DNA of 49,171 bases from an uncultured Candidatus Pelagibacter sp. (GTDB taxonomy: Bacteria > Pseudomonadota > Alphaproteobacteria > Pelagibacterales > Pelagibacteraceae): the NCBI GenBank assembly GCA_905612495.1, contig CAJQSF010000014.1, positions 1 to 49,171 on the forward strand. The letters are read 5' to 3'. Each line of letters starts with the position of its first letter. Position 1 is the stretch's first letter. The notes under the pieces were generated by a model. It ran no database searches, was not told where the DNA came from, and worked only from the letters and a program-made list of their open reading frames with translations. The position numbers were made by a program, and so were the translations under genes. Below are positions 1 to 7,920 of the stretch, piece after piece.

Positions 1-2
1 TA

Positions 3-584
3 AGACTAAGTGGAAAAAATAATTCTTTATACTATTTTGATAAAAAAGGAATTGAAGGTCACTATGATGAAAATGGTAAGAGTGTTGAAAAAGCATTAAT
101 GAAAACACCCATCAATGGTGCAAGACTTTCATCTGCTTTTGGAATGAGGAAACATCCTATAGATGGTTATAATAAAATGCATAAAGGAACAGATTTTGCA
201 GCACCAATGGGTACACCAATCATGGCATCTGGCAGTGGAGTTATAGTAAGAGCTAGATGGTGTGGTGGTGGTGGAAATTGTGTTAAGATAAAACATAATT
301 CAACTTATGAAACAATTTATGCTCATATGAAAAGTTTTGCGCGTGGAATAAAAGAAGGATTAAGGATTAAACAAGGCCAGATAATTGGGTATGTTGGTTC
401 AACAGGAAAATCTACTGGCCCACATTTACATTATGAGGTGATTAAAAATGGAAAAAAAATAAACTCACAAAAATTAAAATTGCCTTCTGGAAAAATTCTT
501 AAGAGTGCAGACAGAAAAATATTTGAAGTAGTTAAAATTAAATTAGATGTTTTGAAATCTGAATTAATTATTGGTTTAAATTAA
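3..584 (+). CDS. M23 family metallopeptidase (LytM-type), 5' truncated
   Basis: Peptidoglycan endopeptidase domain of the M23 family, probably acting in the periplasm on cell-wall peptides. The open frame runs into the left edge of the window, so the N-terminus, including any signal or membrane segment, is missing; the Met at 99 is internal. Visible motifs are the first zinc-binding segment around HKGTDFAAP and the second around GPHLHYEV, the usual H-x3-D and H-x-H pattern of lysostaphin/LytM enzymes. The tail after the catalytic domain is lysine-rich. The 3' end overlaps the convergent DUF4167 gene by 4 bp. Family is sure; which M23 paralogue it is cannot be told without the N-terminus. Confidence 0.9.
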   Translation, partial: RLSGKNNSLYYFDKKGIEGHYDENGKSVEKALMKTPINGARLSSAFGMRKHPIDGYNKMHKGTDFAAPMGTPIMASGSGVIVRARWCGGGGNCVKIKHNSTYETIYAHMKSFARGIKEGLRIKQGQIIGYVGSTGKSTGPHLHYEVIKNGKKINSQKLKLPSGKILKSADRKIFEVVKIKLDVLKSELIIGLN

Positions 585-1048
585 ATAGTTGCAGACTTTT
601 TCTCTACTATTTTTTTATCTGAATCTTTTATAACTTTTTTAACTGACGGCTCAGGAATAATTTTTTTTTCCATGTCTTCGTCTATTTTAACTAGTTTTTC
701 ACTTTTGGCTTCAGCTTCTGTTGGTTTTGTTATTGCTGCAGGGGAAGAATTAACTCTTGCCATTCTAAAACTTTCTTGCTCATTTTGAACCCTAGTAAAG
801 TGATCAGCATGCTGAAAATAGTTTTCTGATAAAACTCTATCTTCATTTGCTAAGGCTTCTCTAGCCATTTCATTATATTTTTCAATTAATTTTGAAGCAT
901 TATGGTTATTTTTACCCGGAACGCTTCTTCTAAAATTATCATTATTAGAAAATTTAGAACCTTCATTATTACTTCTAAATGGAGGTCTTCTATTATTGTT
1001 ACTTCTAAATGGAGGTCTTCTATTATTATTACTTCTAAATGTTACCAT
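581..1048 (-). CDS. DUF4167 family protein with N-terminal RSNNNRRPPF repeats
   Basis: 155-residue protein of the alphaproteobacterial DUF4167 family. The conserved helical part lies at about residues 45-95 (SKLIEKYNEMAREAL, then ENYFQHADHFTRV). The N-terminus holds two exact copies and a partial third of the decapeptide RSNNNRRPPF, giving an Arg/Asn/Pro-rich basic arm that looks suited to nucleic-acid binding; that role is inference. The C-terminal third is charged and low-complexity. It lies 16 bp upstream of nothing else but downstream of prmC-prfA on the same strand, its usual place in alphaproteobacteria. Function of the family is not established. Confidence 0.85.
   Translation of the reverse strand: MVTFRSNNNRRPPFRSNNNRRPPFRSNNEGSKFSNNDNFRRSVPGKNNHNASKLIEKYNEMAREALANEDRVLSENYFQHADHFTRVQNEQESFRMARVNSSPAAITKPTEAEAKSEKLVKIDEDMEKKIIPEPSVKKVIKDSDKKIVEKKSATI
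971..1041. repeat. 30-bp tandem repeat inside the DUF4167 gene
   Basis: Two full 30-bp units (971-1000 and 1001-1030) differ at one base, and an 11-bp partial third unit ends at 1041. The unit length is a multiple of three, so it encodes the decapeptide repeat RSNNNRRPPF without disturbing the frame. The near identity at DNA level points to recent duplication or ongoing copy-number change. Confidence 0.9.
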
Positions 1049-1064
1049 ATTTTTATTTTTTAAT

Positions 1065-1907
1065 TTAAATTTTAGTGCTGATTATACAGCGATCATTATT
1101 TCCATAATCTCTTATGGCTCTGTTTACGTAAAAACCTTCTTCTTTTAATATTTTCTTAGCTTTATTTTTTTGATTAAACCCAATCTCTAAAATAAATTTT
1201 CCATTTTTCTTAATCAGAGTTTTTGCTTTATTAATAACTTTTCTGATTTTTGAAAACCCGTCAAACCCACCACTTAAAGCTAACTTTGGTTCAAAGTTAA
1301 TAACATCTTTTTCCAAATATTTTAAATTAAATAATTCAATATAAGGAGGGTTTGAAACAATCAGATCATATTTCCCTATTTTAAAATTGTCAATACTAGA
1401 ATGAAAAAACTTTACTCTACCTGTTAAGTTTAGTTGTTTTGCATTGAGTTTACTTACTTTTATACTTTTTTTAGAGATATCTATTCCGGTTCCATAAAAA
1501 TTAGGTCTCTCTTTAAGTATAGATAAAAGGATACATCCAGAACCAGTTCCAATGTCAAGAACTTGCAACTGTGAATGCTTTGAGTAAATTTTTAATACTT
1601 CCTCTATTATTAATTCAGTATCAGGCCTTGGAATTAACACATCTTTATTAACAAAAAACTCATCCTTCCAAAAATCTTTTTTATTTATTAGGTAGGCAAC
1701 TGGCTCCCCTTTTTTTCTTCTTTCAATTAAGTTTTTGAATATCCCTGCCTGCTCTGAGTTTAAAAGCTCCTTAGGGTTTAAAATTATATGTTTTTTATCT
1801 TTCTTGATTGAATTAGATAGTAATATTTCACTATCAAGTTGAGGATTAGATATTTTGTTTTTTTTTAGAATACTTATTCCTTCATTTAAAATACTTTTTA
1901 TATTCAT
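1065..1907 (-). CDS. prmC: Peptide chain release factor N5-glutamine methyltransferase
   Basis: PrmC/HemK methylates the glutamine of the GGQ motif in release factors using S-adenosylmethionine. The 280 residues match the usual length: a helical N-terminal domain (about 1-85), then a Rossmann methyltransferase with the SAM loop DIGTGSG near 118-124 and the substrate-binding NPPY at 186-189. The start at 1907 lies one base from the stop of prfA, whose product is its substrate, so the two are almost certainly co-transcribed and coupled. Nothing is odd apart from the high lysine content typical of AT-rich genomes. Confidence 0.96.
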   Translation of the reverse strand: MNIKSILNEGISILKKNKISNPQLDSEILLSNSIKKDKKHIILNPKELLNSEQAGIFKNLIERRKKGEPVAYLINKKDFWKDEFFVNKDVLIPRPDTELIIEEVLKIYSKHSQLQVLDIGTGSGCILLSILKERPNFYGTGIDISKKSIKVSKLNAKQLNLTGRVKFFHSSIDNFKIGKYDLIVSNPPYIELFNLKYLEKDVINFEPKLALSGGFDGFSKIRKVINKAKTLIKKNGKFILEIGFNQKNKAKKILKEEGFYVNRAIRDYGNNDRCIISTKI

Positions 1908-1908
1908 T

Positions 1909-2982
1909 TTAAGTAAGATTGCTTAATTTCTCTTCTTGTGCTTGTAGTGTTAAGTTTTCTACCATTTCATCAAATGCTTCACCCTCTAGGAAAGCCTCAA
2001 GTTTGTGTAGTGTTAGATTAATACGATGATCTGTTACCCTTCCTTGGGGAAAATTATATGTTCTAATTCTTTCAGAGCGATCTCCAGTTCCTATTTTGCT
2101 CTTCCTATCTTGTGATCTCTCACCTTCTATTCTTGATCTTTCCAGCTCATACAATCTTGATCTCAAAATCAACATTCCTTTTGCTTTATTTTTGTGTTGT
2201 GATTTTTGATCTTGCTGAGATACTGATAATCCAGTTGGGATATGAGTAATTCTAACAGCACTGTCTGTTGTATTTACAGACTGTCCTCCTGGGCCACCAG
2301 CTCTAAAAACATCAATTCTTAGATCAGAGTCATTTATTTTTATATCAACCTCTTCAGCTTCCGGTAAAACAGCTACCGTTGCAGCAGATGTATGAATTCT
2401 TCCTTGAGTTTCTGTGTCTGGAACTCTTTGAACACGATGAACTCCACTTTCATATTTTAAAGTTGAGTAAATATTTTTTCCTCTAATCGATGCAATAACT
2501 TCTTTAAGGCCACCCGCTTCACTCTGGGACATACTTATTAATTCTAATTCCCATTTTTTTTGATGACTAACTTTTTCATACATTTTAAAAAGATCCGAAG
2601 CAAACAAACTTGCTTCTAAGCCACCTGTGCCAGCTCTAATCTCTATAATTGCATTTTTTTTATCCGCATCATCTTTGGGTAATAAAAATAATTTTAATTT
2701 CTTTTCTATTGTTTCATTTTCTGACTTGAGGTCTTTTAATTCAGTTTCAGCCATTACTTTAAACTCAGCATCACTATCAGCATCACCTAAAATTTTTTCT
2801 AAATCTTTTTTTTCTTCTTCGTATGAAGAATATTTTTTAGCATCATCTATTACATCATTTAAATCTGAATATTCTTTTGACTTTTCAGCAAAAAGTTTCT
2901 TATCCACATCACCTGCTGATAGCTCCTTCTCCAACAAGGAGTGCTTAGATATTAATTCTTCAATAGTTTTTAGAGGTATCAT
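1909..2982 (-). CDS. prfA: Peptide chain release factor 1
   Basis: RF1 reads UAA and UAG stop codons and triggers peptide release on the ribosome. The 357 residues are full length. The codon-recognition P-x-T tripeptide appears as PDT at 188-190, within [19 protein letters not shown], and the catalytic GGQ is at 232-234 within GGPGGQSVN. The N-terminal third is helical and acidic as usual. The start codon shares one base with the ispG stop and the stop is one base from the prmC start, forming the run ispG-prfA-prmC. The x residue of P-x-T is variable in RF1, so Asp there is not evidence of altered specificity. Confidence 0.97.
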   Translation of the reverse strand: MIPLKTIEELISKHSLLEKELSAGDVDKKLFAEKSKEYSDLNDVIDDAKKYSSYEEEKKDLEKILGDADSDAEFKVMAETELKDLKSENETIEKKLKLFLLPKDDADKKNAIIEIRAGTGGLEASLFASDLFKMYEKVSHQKKWELELISMSQSEAGGLKEVIASIRGKNIYSTLKYESGVHRVQRVPDTETQGRIHTSAATVAVLPEAEEVDIKINDSDLRIDVFRAGGPGGQSVNTTDSAVRITHIPTGLSVSQQDQKSQHKNKAKGMLILRSRLYELERSRIEGERSQDRKSKIGTGDRSERIRTYNFPQGRVTDHRINLTLHKLEAFLEGEAFDEMVENLTLQAQEEKLSNLT

Positions 2983-4082
2983 TATAATTTTTTATCAAGT
3001 TCGGCAGCTTTTTTTTCTACTTCGCTTACAACTTTTGATATTATGTCTTCTGATAAAACTTTTTCACTTTGAATACCAGATAAATAAAGCATATTACTCC
3101 CTTTTCCACCTCCTGTTATGCCTATGTCGGTCATTGCTGCTTCTCCCGGTCCATTAACTACGCAACCAATAATTGATAGAGTTAAAGGAGTTTTAATATG
3201 AGAAAGTTTTTCTTCTAGTGTTTTGACAGTATCAATTACTTGAAAAGCTTGTCTTGCACAAGATGGACAGGATATAATTCTCACACCTCTATTCCTTAAG
3301 TTAAGTGACTTTAATATCTCATTGCCTATTTTAATTTCTTTTACTGGATCATCGGATAATGAAATTCTTATTGTGTCACCTATTCCATCCATCAAAAGTG
3401 ATCCTAAACCTATCGAAGATTTAATACTCCCCGATATAAAACTACCAGCTTCTGTAATTCCTAGATGCAAAGGATAGTCTGTAATATGTGAAAGTTGACG
3501 ATATGCAGCCATAGATAAAAAAACATCTGACGACTTAACACTAATTTTAAAGTTAAAAAAATCTTGGTCTTCAAGAATTTTGATATTTCTTTGTGCGCTT
3601 TCAACTAAAGCCTCAGGACATGGCTCCTTATATTTTTCTAAAATATCTTTTTCAAGTGAGCCCGCATTGACTCCTATTCTTATCGAACAGTTATTATTTT
3701 TGGCTGCACTTAATACATCATGTATTTTTGATTTATCACCTATATTACCTGGATTAATCCTTAAACATTTTGCACCATTTTCTGCGGCTTCAATGGCTCT
3801 TTTGTAATGAAAATGAATATCAGCAATTATTGGTACAGAAACATTCTTAGTAATTTCCTTAAGTGCTAAAGAAGATTCTTCATCTGGGCAAGAAACCCTA
3901 ACTAGGTCGGCGCCCTCTTCATGAATATCATTAATTTGTTTAATAGTTGCTTGAATATCTGTGGTTAATGTATTTGTCATTGATTGAACAGAAATAGGAT
4001 TATCTCCACCTATTTTTACATCACCAACATTTATAACTTTTGTTTTTTTTCTATGAATATCTCTAAATGGTCTTAAGCTCAT
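2982..4082 (-). CDS. ispG: 4-hydroxy-3-methylbut-2-enyl diphosphate synthase (flavodoxin/ferredoxin)
   Basis: IspG (GcpE) is the iron-sulfur enzyme of the MEP isoprenoid pathway that converts the cyclic diphosphate MEcPP to HMBPP. The 366 residues contain the N-terminal TIM-barrel signatures ([11 protein letters not shown], then [10 protein letters not shown] and NPGNIG) and the C-terminal 4Fe-4S cysteines in SCPSCARQ and [10 protein letters not shown]. Length and motif order fit the short bacterial form. It sits 3 bp after lysC in the minus-strand run lysC-ispG-prfA-prmC; the function is unrelated to its neighbours, so the link is only transcriptional. Confidence 0.96.
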   Translation of the reverse strand: MSLRPFRDIHRKKTKVINVGDVKIGGDNPISVQSMTNTLTTDIQATIKQINDIHEEGADLVRVSCPDEESSLALKEITKNVSVPIIADIHFHYKRAIEAAENGAKCLRINPGNIGDKSKIHDVLSAAKNNNCSIRIGVNAGSLEKDILEKYKEPCPEALVESAQRNIKILEDQDFFNFKISVKSSDVFLSMAAYRQLSHITDYPLHLGITEAGSFISGSIKSSIGLGSLLMDGIGDTIRISLSDDPVKEIKIGNEILKSLNLRNRGVRIISCPSCARQAFQVIDTVKTLEEKLSHIKTPLTLSIIGCVVNGPGEAAMTDIGITGGGKGSNMLYLSGIQSEKVLSEDIISKVVSEVEKKAAELDKKL

Positions 4083-4085
4083 TAT

Positions 4086-5297
4086 TTAATCTAATTTAAA
4101 TTCTTTGTGAAGGACTGCTATAGCTTTTTTTACACTTTTGTTAGATATCAAAACTGAAATTTTTATTTCAGATGTTGAAATAACCATAATATTAATTTTT
4201 TTCGATGCTAGTGCTTGAAACATTCTATAAGTAATTCCAGGTGTTGTAATCATCCCAACTCCTATGATTGATACTTTAGAGACATTAGTATCATATGTAA
4301 ACTTTCTAAAAGAGATTTTTTTATTTTGTTTTATAATTTTCTCAGTTTTTTTTAAATCTTCCAATTTAATAGTGAAAGTTAAGTCTGTTTCTTTACTGTT
4401 TAATGAAATGTTTTGAACAACCATGTCTACATTTATTTGGTTAAGTGATAAAGGTTTAAAAATAGAAGCTGCAACACCAGGTTTATCCTTAACACCAATC
4501 ATTGTAACTTTAGCATCATTTTTTGTGGATGTAATTCCTGTTATTATTTGATCACTAAAAGCTTTTTTATTGTTTGTTATTAAAGTGCCTTTCTTTTTTA
4601 CAAATGAAGATTTAACTGAAAAGCTTATATTATTTAATTTAGCATCTTGCACAGATGTTGGCTGCATAACTTTTGCTCCTAAAGATGCCATTTCAAGCAT
4701 TTCATCATAAGAAATTTTATCAATTTTTTTTGCTTTTAAATGACTTCTTGGATCTGTTGTGTACACACCATCTACATCTGTATAAATATCGCAGGTTTCG
4801 GCATTAAAAAATTTTGCTAACATTATTGCTGAAGCATCAGTTCCTCCTCTACCTAATGTGGTAACTCTATCCTCTGAATTGATTCCTTGAAAGCCAGTAA
4901 TGATTGGTATTCCTCCCAACTTCATAAAACTGAGTATTTTATTTTTGTTAATCTTATTAATTCTTGATGAACTATATGGGCCCTCAGTAATAATTGGCAC
5001 CTGCCAAGCCATCCATGATCTAGCTTTAAACCCAAGATGCTTTAGTCTGCCAGCAATTAATGCACATGTTGCTTGTTCGCCCGTAGATAACAAAACATCA
5101 TATTCGGCTGCATCAAAATTTTTACTTAATTCTTTTGTTTGTTTAATCAATTGATTAGTTATCCCACTCATTGCAGAAGAAACAACAATTACTCCTAAAT
5201 TTTTTTTTTTATAAGTGGCTATAATTTTAGCTACATTCTTAATTCTATCCATATTTCCTACAGAAGTTCCACCAAATTTTAATACGACCGTTTTCAT
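4086..5297 (-). CDS. lysC: Aspartate kinase
   Basis: Phosphorylates aspartate, the first step toward lysine, threonine, methionine and diaminopimelate. The 403 residues show the kinase start KFGGTSVGN, the catalytic-domain segments GRGGTDASA and TDVDGVYTTDPR, and two C-terminal ACT modules from about residue 265 (VTMIGVKDKPGVAASIF; then VSIIGVGMITTPGITYRMF), so it should be feedback regulated by amino acids. It is a monofunctional kinase with no fused homoserine dehydrogenase. It is first in a minus-strand run with ispG and is divergent from ubiG across a 66-bp gap, where its promoter must lie. Confidence 0.96.
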   Translation of the reverse strand: MKTVVLKFGGTSVGNMDRIKNVAKIIATYKKKNLGVIVVSSAMSGITNQLIKQTKELSKNFDAAEYDVLLSTGEQATCALIAGRLKHLGFKARSWMAWQVPIITEGPYSSSRINKINKNKILSFMKLGGIPIITGFQGINSEDRVTTLGRGGTDASAIMLAKFFNAETCDIYTDVDGVYTTDPRSHLKAKKIDKISYDEMLEMASLGAKVMQPTSVQDAKLNNISFSVKSSFVKKKGTLITNNKKAFSDQIITGITSTKNDAKVTMIGVKDKPGVAASIFKPLSLNQINVDMVVQNISLNSKETDLTFTIKLEDLKKTEKIIKQNKKISFRKFTYDTNVSKVSIIGVGMITTPGITYRMFQALASKKINIMVISTSEIKISVLISNKSVKKAIAVLHKEFKLD

Positions 5298-5363
5298 TGA
5301 TAATTTTGTTTAATTAATATTGATAAAATACATCTTAATTGTTATGTCCACAAGTCATCTATT

Positions 5364-6086
5364 ATGAATTCAATAAATAAAAAAGAAATAGAAAAATTTT
5401 CTAAAATTGCTGATGAATGGTGGAATCCTAATGGCAAATTTAAACCTCTGCATAATTTTAACCCTATAAGAATTAAATATATAAAAGAAAATATAATTAA
5501 AGATTTCAAAATTAAACTCTCAGAAAGGCCATTAAAGAAAATTAACTTGCTAGATATTGGTTGTGGTGGAGGGTTATTATCTGAGCCAATGTGTAGACTG
5601 GGTGCTAATGTAGTTGGTATAGATGCTTCATTAAAAAATATTGAAATTGCAAAATTTCATGCAAAAAAAAACAAACTTAAAATAAACTATAAAGTTGCAT
5701 CACCAGAAAAGTTAAAAACTGATATAAAATTTGATGTAATTTTGAATATGGAAATAGTTGAACATGTTGAAAATATAGATTTTTTTATTAAAGAGAGTGC
5801 AAAACTGTTAAAAAAAAATGGTATAATGTTTGTGGCAACTTTAAATAAAACTCTAAAGTCTTATGCTTTTGCAATCATAGGAGCTGAATATATTTTAAAA
5901 TGGTTACCTATAGGGACTCATGATTGGGAAAAATTTGTTAAACCTAGTGATTTAATAAAGATTTCAGAAAAAAATAGTTTATCTCTAAAAAAATTAGACG
6001 GCATGAAGTTTAATATATTAGATGATAGTTGGAAGGTTAGTAATGACACCTCTGTTAACTATATTGTTAAATTAAAAAAAAATTAA
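5364..6086 (+). CDS. ubiG: Ubiquinone biosynthesis O-methyltransferase
   Basis: Catalyses both O-methylations in ubiquinone synthesis. The 240 residues carry the family's N-terminal motif around FSKIADEWWNPNGKFKPLH, the SAM-binding loop DIGCGGGLLSEP at about 64-75, and the later ATLNKTLKSYAFAIIGAEY segment typical of UbiG, which separates it from generic class I methyltransferases. The gene is divergent from lysC and its 3' end overlaps the convergent DUF1178 gene by 4 bp. Adjacent lysC and ubiG is common in alphaproteobacteria. Confidence 0.95.
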   Translation: MNSINKKEIEKFSKIADEWWNPNGKFKPLHNFNPIRIKYIKENIIKDFKIKLSERPLKKINLLDIGCGGGLLSEPMCRLGANVVGIDASLKNIEIAKFHAKKNKLKINYKVASPEKLKTDIKFDVILNMEIVEHVENIDFFIKESAKLLKKNGIMFVATLNKTLKSYAFAIIGAEYILKWLPIGTHDWEKFVKPSDLIKISEKNSLSLKKLDGMKFNILDDSWKVSNDTSVNYIVKLKKN

Positions 6087-6511
6087 TTCGTATTATCTTT
6101 TATCCAAGGTATTATTTCCACTTCGATGCCTTCTTCTTTTAATTCTTTAAGGTCCTCTTTTGTTGAAGTGCCATAAATCCCTTTCAAGGCTTTTTTATTT
6201 TTATAATGAAAGGATCTTGCTTCATGAGCAAAATTTTCACCGACGTAATCAAAATTTTTTTTAATAAATTCTTGATATTTTAAAATTACTTTCTTTGTTT
6301 TTTTATATTTTTGAATTTCACTATCAGTTTTAGAATCATGCTTTGGTATAAATACACTTGGAGACATTAGAGTTTTTTCTACACTTAATGAATTACAAAT
6401 ATGACAGTTAATAAATTTTTTTTTTTTTAATCTCTCATATTCTTTAGAAGAAGAAAACCAGCTATCAAAAGTAGTTTCACAATCTTCACAAATAAGCCTG
6501 TATTTGATCAT
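6083..6511 (-). CDS. DUF1178 family protein (putative zinc-ribbon)
   Basis: 142-residue protein of the DUF1178 family, widespread in alphaproteobacteria and of unknown function. The N-terminus begins IKYRLICEDCETTFDSWFSSS and continues to INCHICNSLSVEKTLMSP, so two CxxC pairs (near residues 8-11 and 36-39) can form a zinc ribbon. The C-terminal half has the conserved stretch VGENFAHEARSFHY and ends in an acidic region. It overlaps ubiG tail to tail by 4 bp and follows argJ on the same strand after 41 bp. Confidence 0.88.
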   Translation of the reverse strand: MIKYRLICEDCETTFDSWFSSSKEYERLKKKKFINCHICNSLSVEKTLMSPSVFIPKHDSKTDSEIQKYKKTKKVILKYQEFIKKNFDYVGENFAHEARSFHYKNKKALKGIYGTSTKEDLKELKEEGIEVEIIPWIKDNTN

Positions 6512-6552
6512 TGAGTATAGTTAGTGATTAATATACTTAATTCAATATCCAA

Positions 6553-7854
6553 TTAACTTCTATAATCAGCATTGATCTCTATATATTTTTTTGTCAAATC
6601 CATAGTGTAAGCCGTAAAGTTTTTTAAACCCATATTAAGATTTATTGAAATATCTATTGATTGGTTTTTCATATAATTTGCAACATCACTCTCTTTATAA
6701 TTTTTCACAAGTTGTCCTTTTTCTATAATTTTTATTTTACCAAATTGAATTGATAGTTTTTTTAAATTTATATCAACGCTAGATTTACCAATAGCCATTA
6801 TAATTCTTCCCCAATTTGGATCTTCGCCTGCAATAGCTGTTTTAACAAGTTTTGAATTTGCAATGGAAAATGCAATTTTTTTAGCATCATTATCGTTTTT
6901 TGATTTAATAATATTAACTGTTATAAATTTACTAGCACCCTCACCGTCTGCAACTATTCTTTTTGATAAGTTTAATAACACAGAGTGTAAAGCTTTATCA
7001 AAACTAACTATCTTTTTATCATTGATATTATTTATAGTTGGATTTTTTACCTTAGCTGTTGAAAAAATTGAGACCATATCATTTGTGCTTGTGTCTCCAT
7101 CGCACGTTATTGCGTTAAAAGTTGTATCAATGTTTTTTTTAAGCAATTTACTTAAGATGTCATTTGAAAGGTCTGCATCTGTAAAAATATAACCTAATGT
7201 AGTTGCCATATTTGGAAAAATCATTCCTGAACCTTTTGCTATTCCATAAATTTTTACTTTTTTATTTCCAATCTCACACTCTTCCATTGCAAGTTTTGGT
7301 TTCAAATCAGTTGTCATTATACCAAGTGCTGCCTTCATCCAGATAAGCTTGTTTTGGGTGTACTTAATTTTCTTAATTAATTCTGGAATATTATTTTTAA
7401 TTTTTTCTGTTGGATACTTTTCACCTATTGTTCCTGTACATCCAAAAAGAATCTCATTATCAGATATATTTTTTGGATAATCTTCATCTTCTTTTTGTTT
7501 TTTTGATAATTGAATAGATGCTTCTTTTGCAATTTCTTTTAAACCTTTGTAACCATTTTCGCCAGTGAAAGCATTGGCATTTCTAGTATTAACAATAAGA
7601 GATTTTATTTTTTTACTTTTTATATTTAAATTCCATTTAATATTTTCTGAGACAATTTTTGATTGTGTGTATACAGAAGCATAGTTAGCCCCATCTCTAA
7701 AATAAAACATAACCAAATCATCTCTTGGTTTATTGTACAAATTTGCACAAATAGTAGATATCGATAATCCATCAATGTGATCTAAATCTTGAAAGTCACT
7801 CATTTTTGACTTTAAATTTAGATAATTTTCAAAGTTTTTAAATTTTATTGCCAT
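6553..7854 (-). CDS. argJ: Bifunctional ornithine acetyltransferase / N-acetylglutamate synthase
   Basis: ArgJ moves the acetyl group from N-acetylornithine to glutamate in the cyclic arginine pathway. The 433 residues include the autocleavage site NMATTLGYIFTDA with the nucleophilic Thr at about 218, where the precursor splits into alpha and beta chains. The more usual sequence there is ATML; here the second residue after Ala-Thr is also Thr, while the catalytic Thr is kept. Other anchors are RNANAFTG and CDGDTSTND. argF and argD lie about 11 kb away in this window. Divergent from secA across 66 bp. Confidence 0.95.
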   Translation of the reverse strand: MAIKFKNFENYLNLKSKMSDFQDLDHIDGLSISTICANLYNKPRDDLVMFYFRDGANYASVYTQSKIVSENIKWNLNIKSKKIKSLIVNTRNANAFTGENGYKGLKEIAKEASIQLSKKQKEDEDYPKNISDNEILFGCTGTIGEKYPTEKIKNNIPELIKKIKYTQNKLIWMKAALGIMTTDLKPKLAMEECEIGNKKVKIYGIAKGSGMIFPNMATTLGYIFTDADLSNDILSKLLKKNIDTTFNAITCDGDTSTNDMVSIFSTAKVKNPTINNINDKKIVSFDKALHSVLLNLSKRIVADGEGASKFITVNIIKSKNDNDAKKIAFSIANSKLVKTAIAGEDPNWGRIIMAIGKSSVDINLKKLSIQFGKIKIIEKGQLVKNYKESDVANYMKNQSIDISINLNMGLKNFTAYTMDLTKKYIEINADYRS

Positions 7855-7891
7855 CTATTTAAAATATTCATTTAATACTTATATTAAAAGT

Positions 7892-7897
7892 TATAAT
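7892..7897 (+). promoter_or_regulatory. Candidate -10 box for secA
   Basis: A perfect TATAAT lies 23 bp upstream of the secA start in the 66-bp argJ/secA divergent gap. A weak TTCATT at 7867-7872 could be the -35 with a long 19-bp spacer. In DNA this AT-rich such matches arise by chance, so this is only a candidate. Confidence 0.35.
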
Positions 7898-7920
7898 TAA
7901 TTGTATACCAAAAAAACTAG

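Noticed and set aside
2627-3157. 176-codon frame antisense to prfA/ispG
   Set aside because: Shadow of two firmly identified genes; Leu/Ser/Phe-rich with no recognisable domain.
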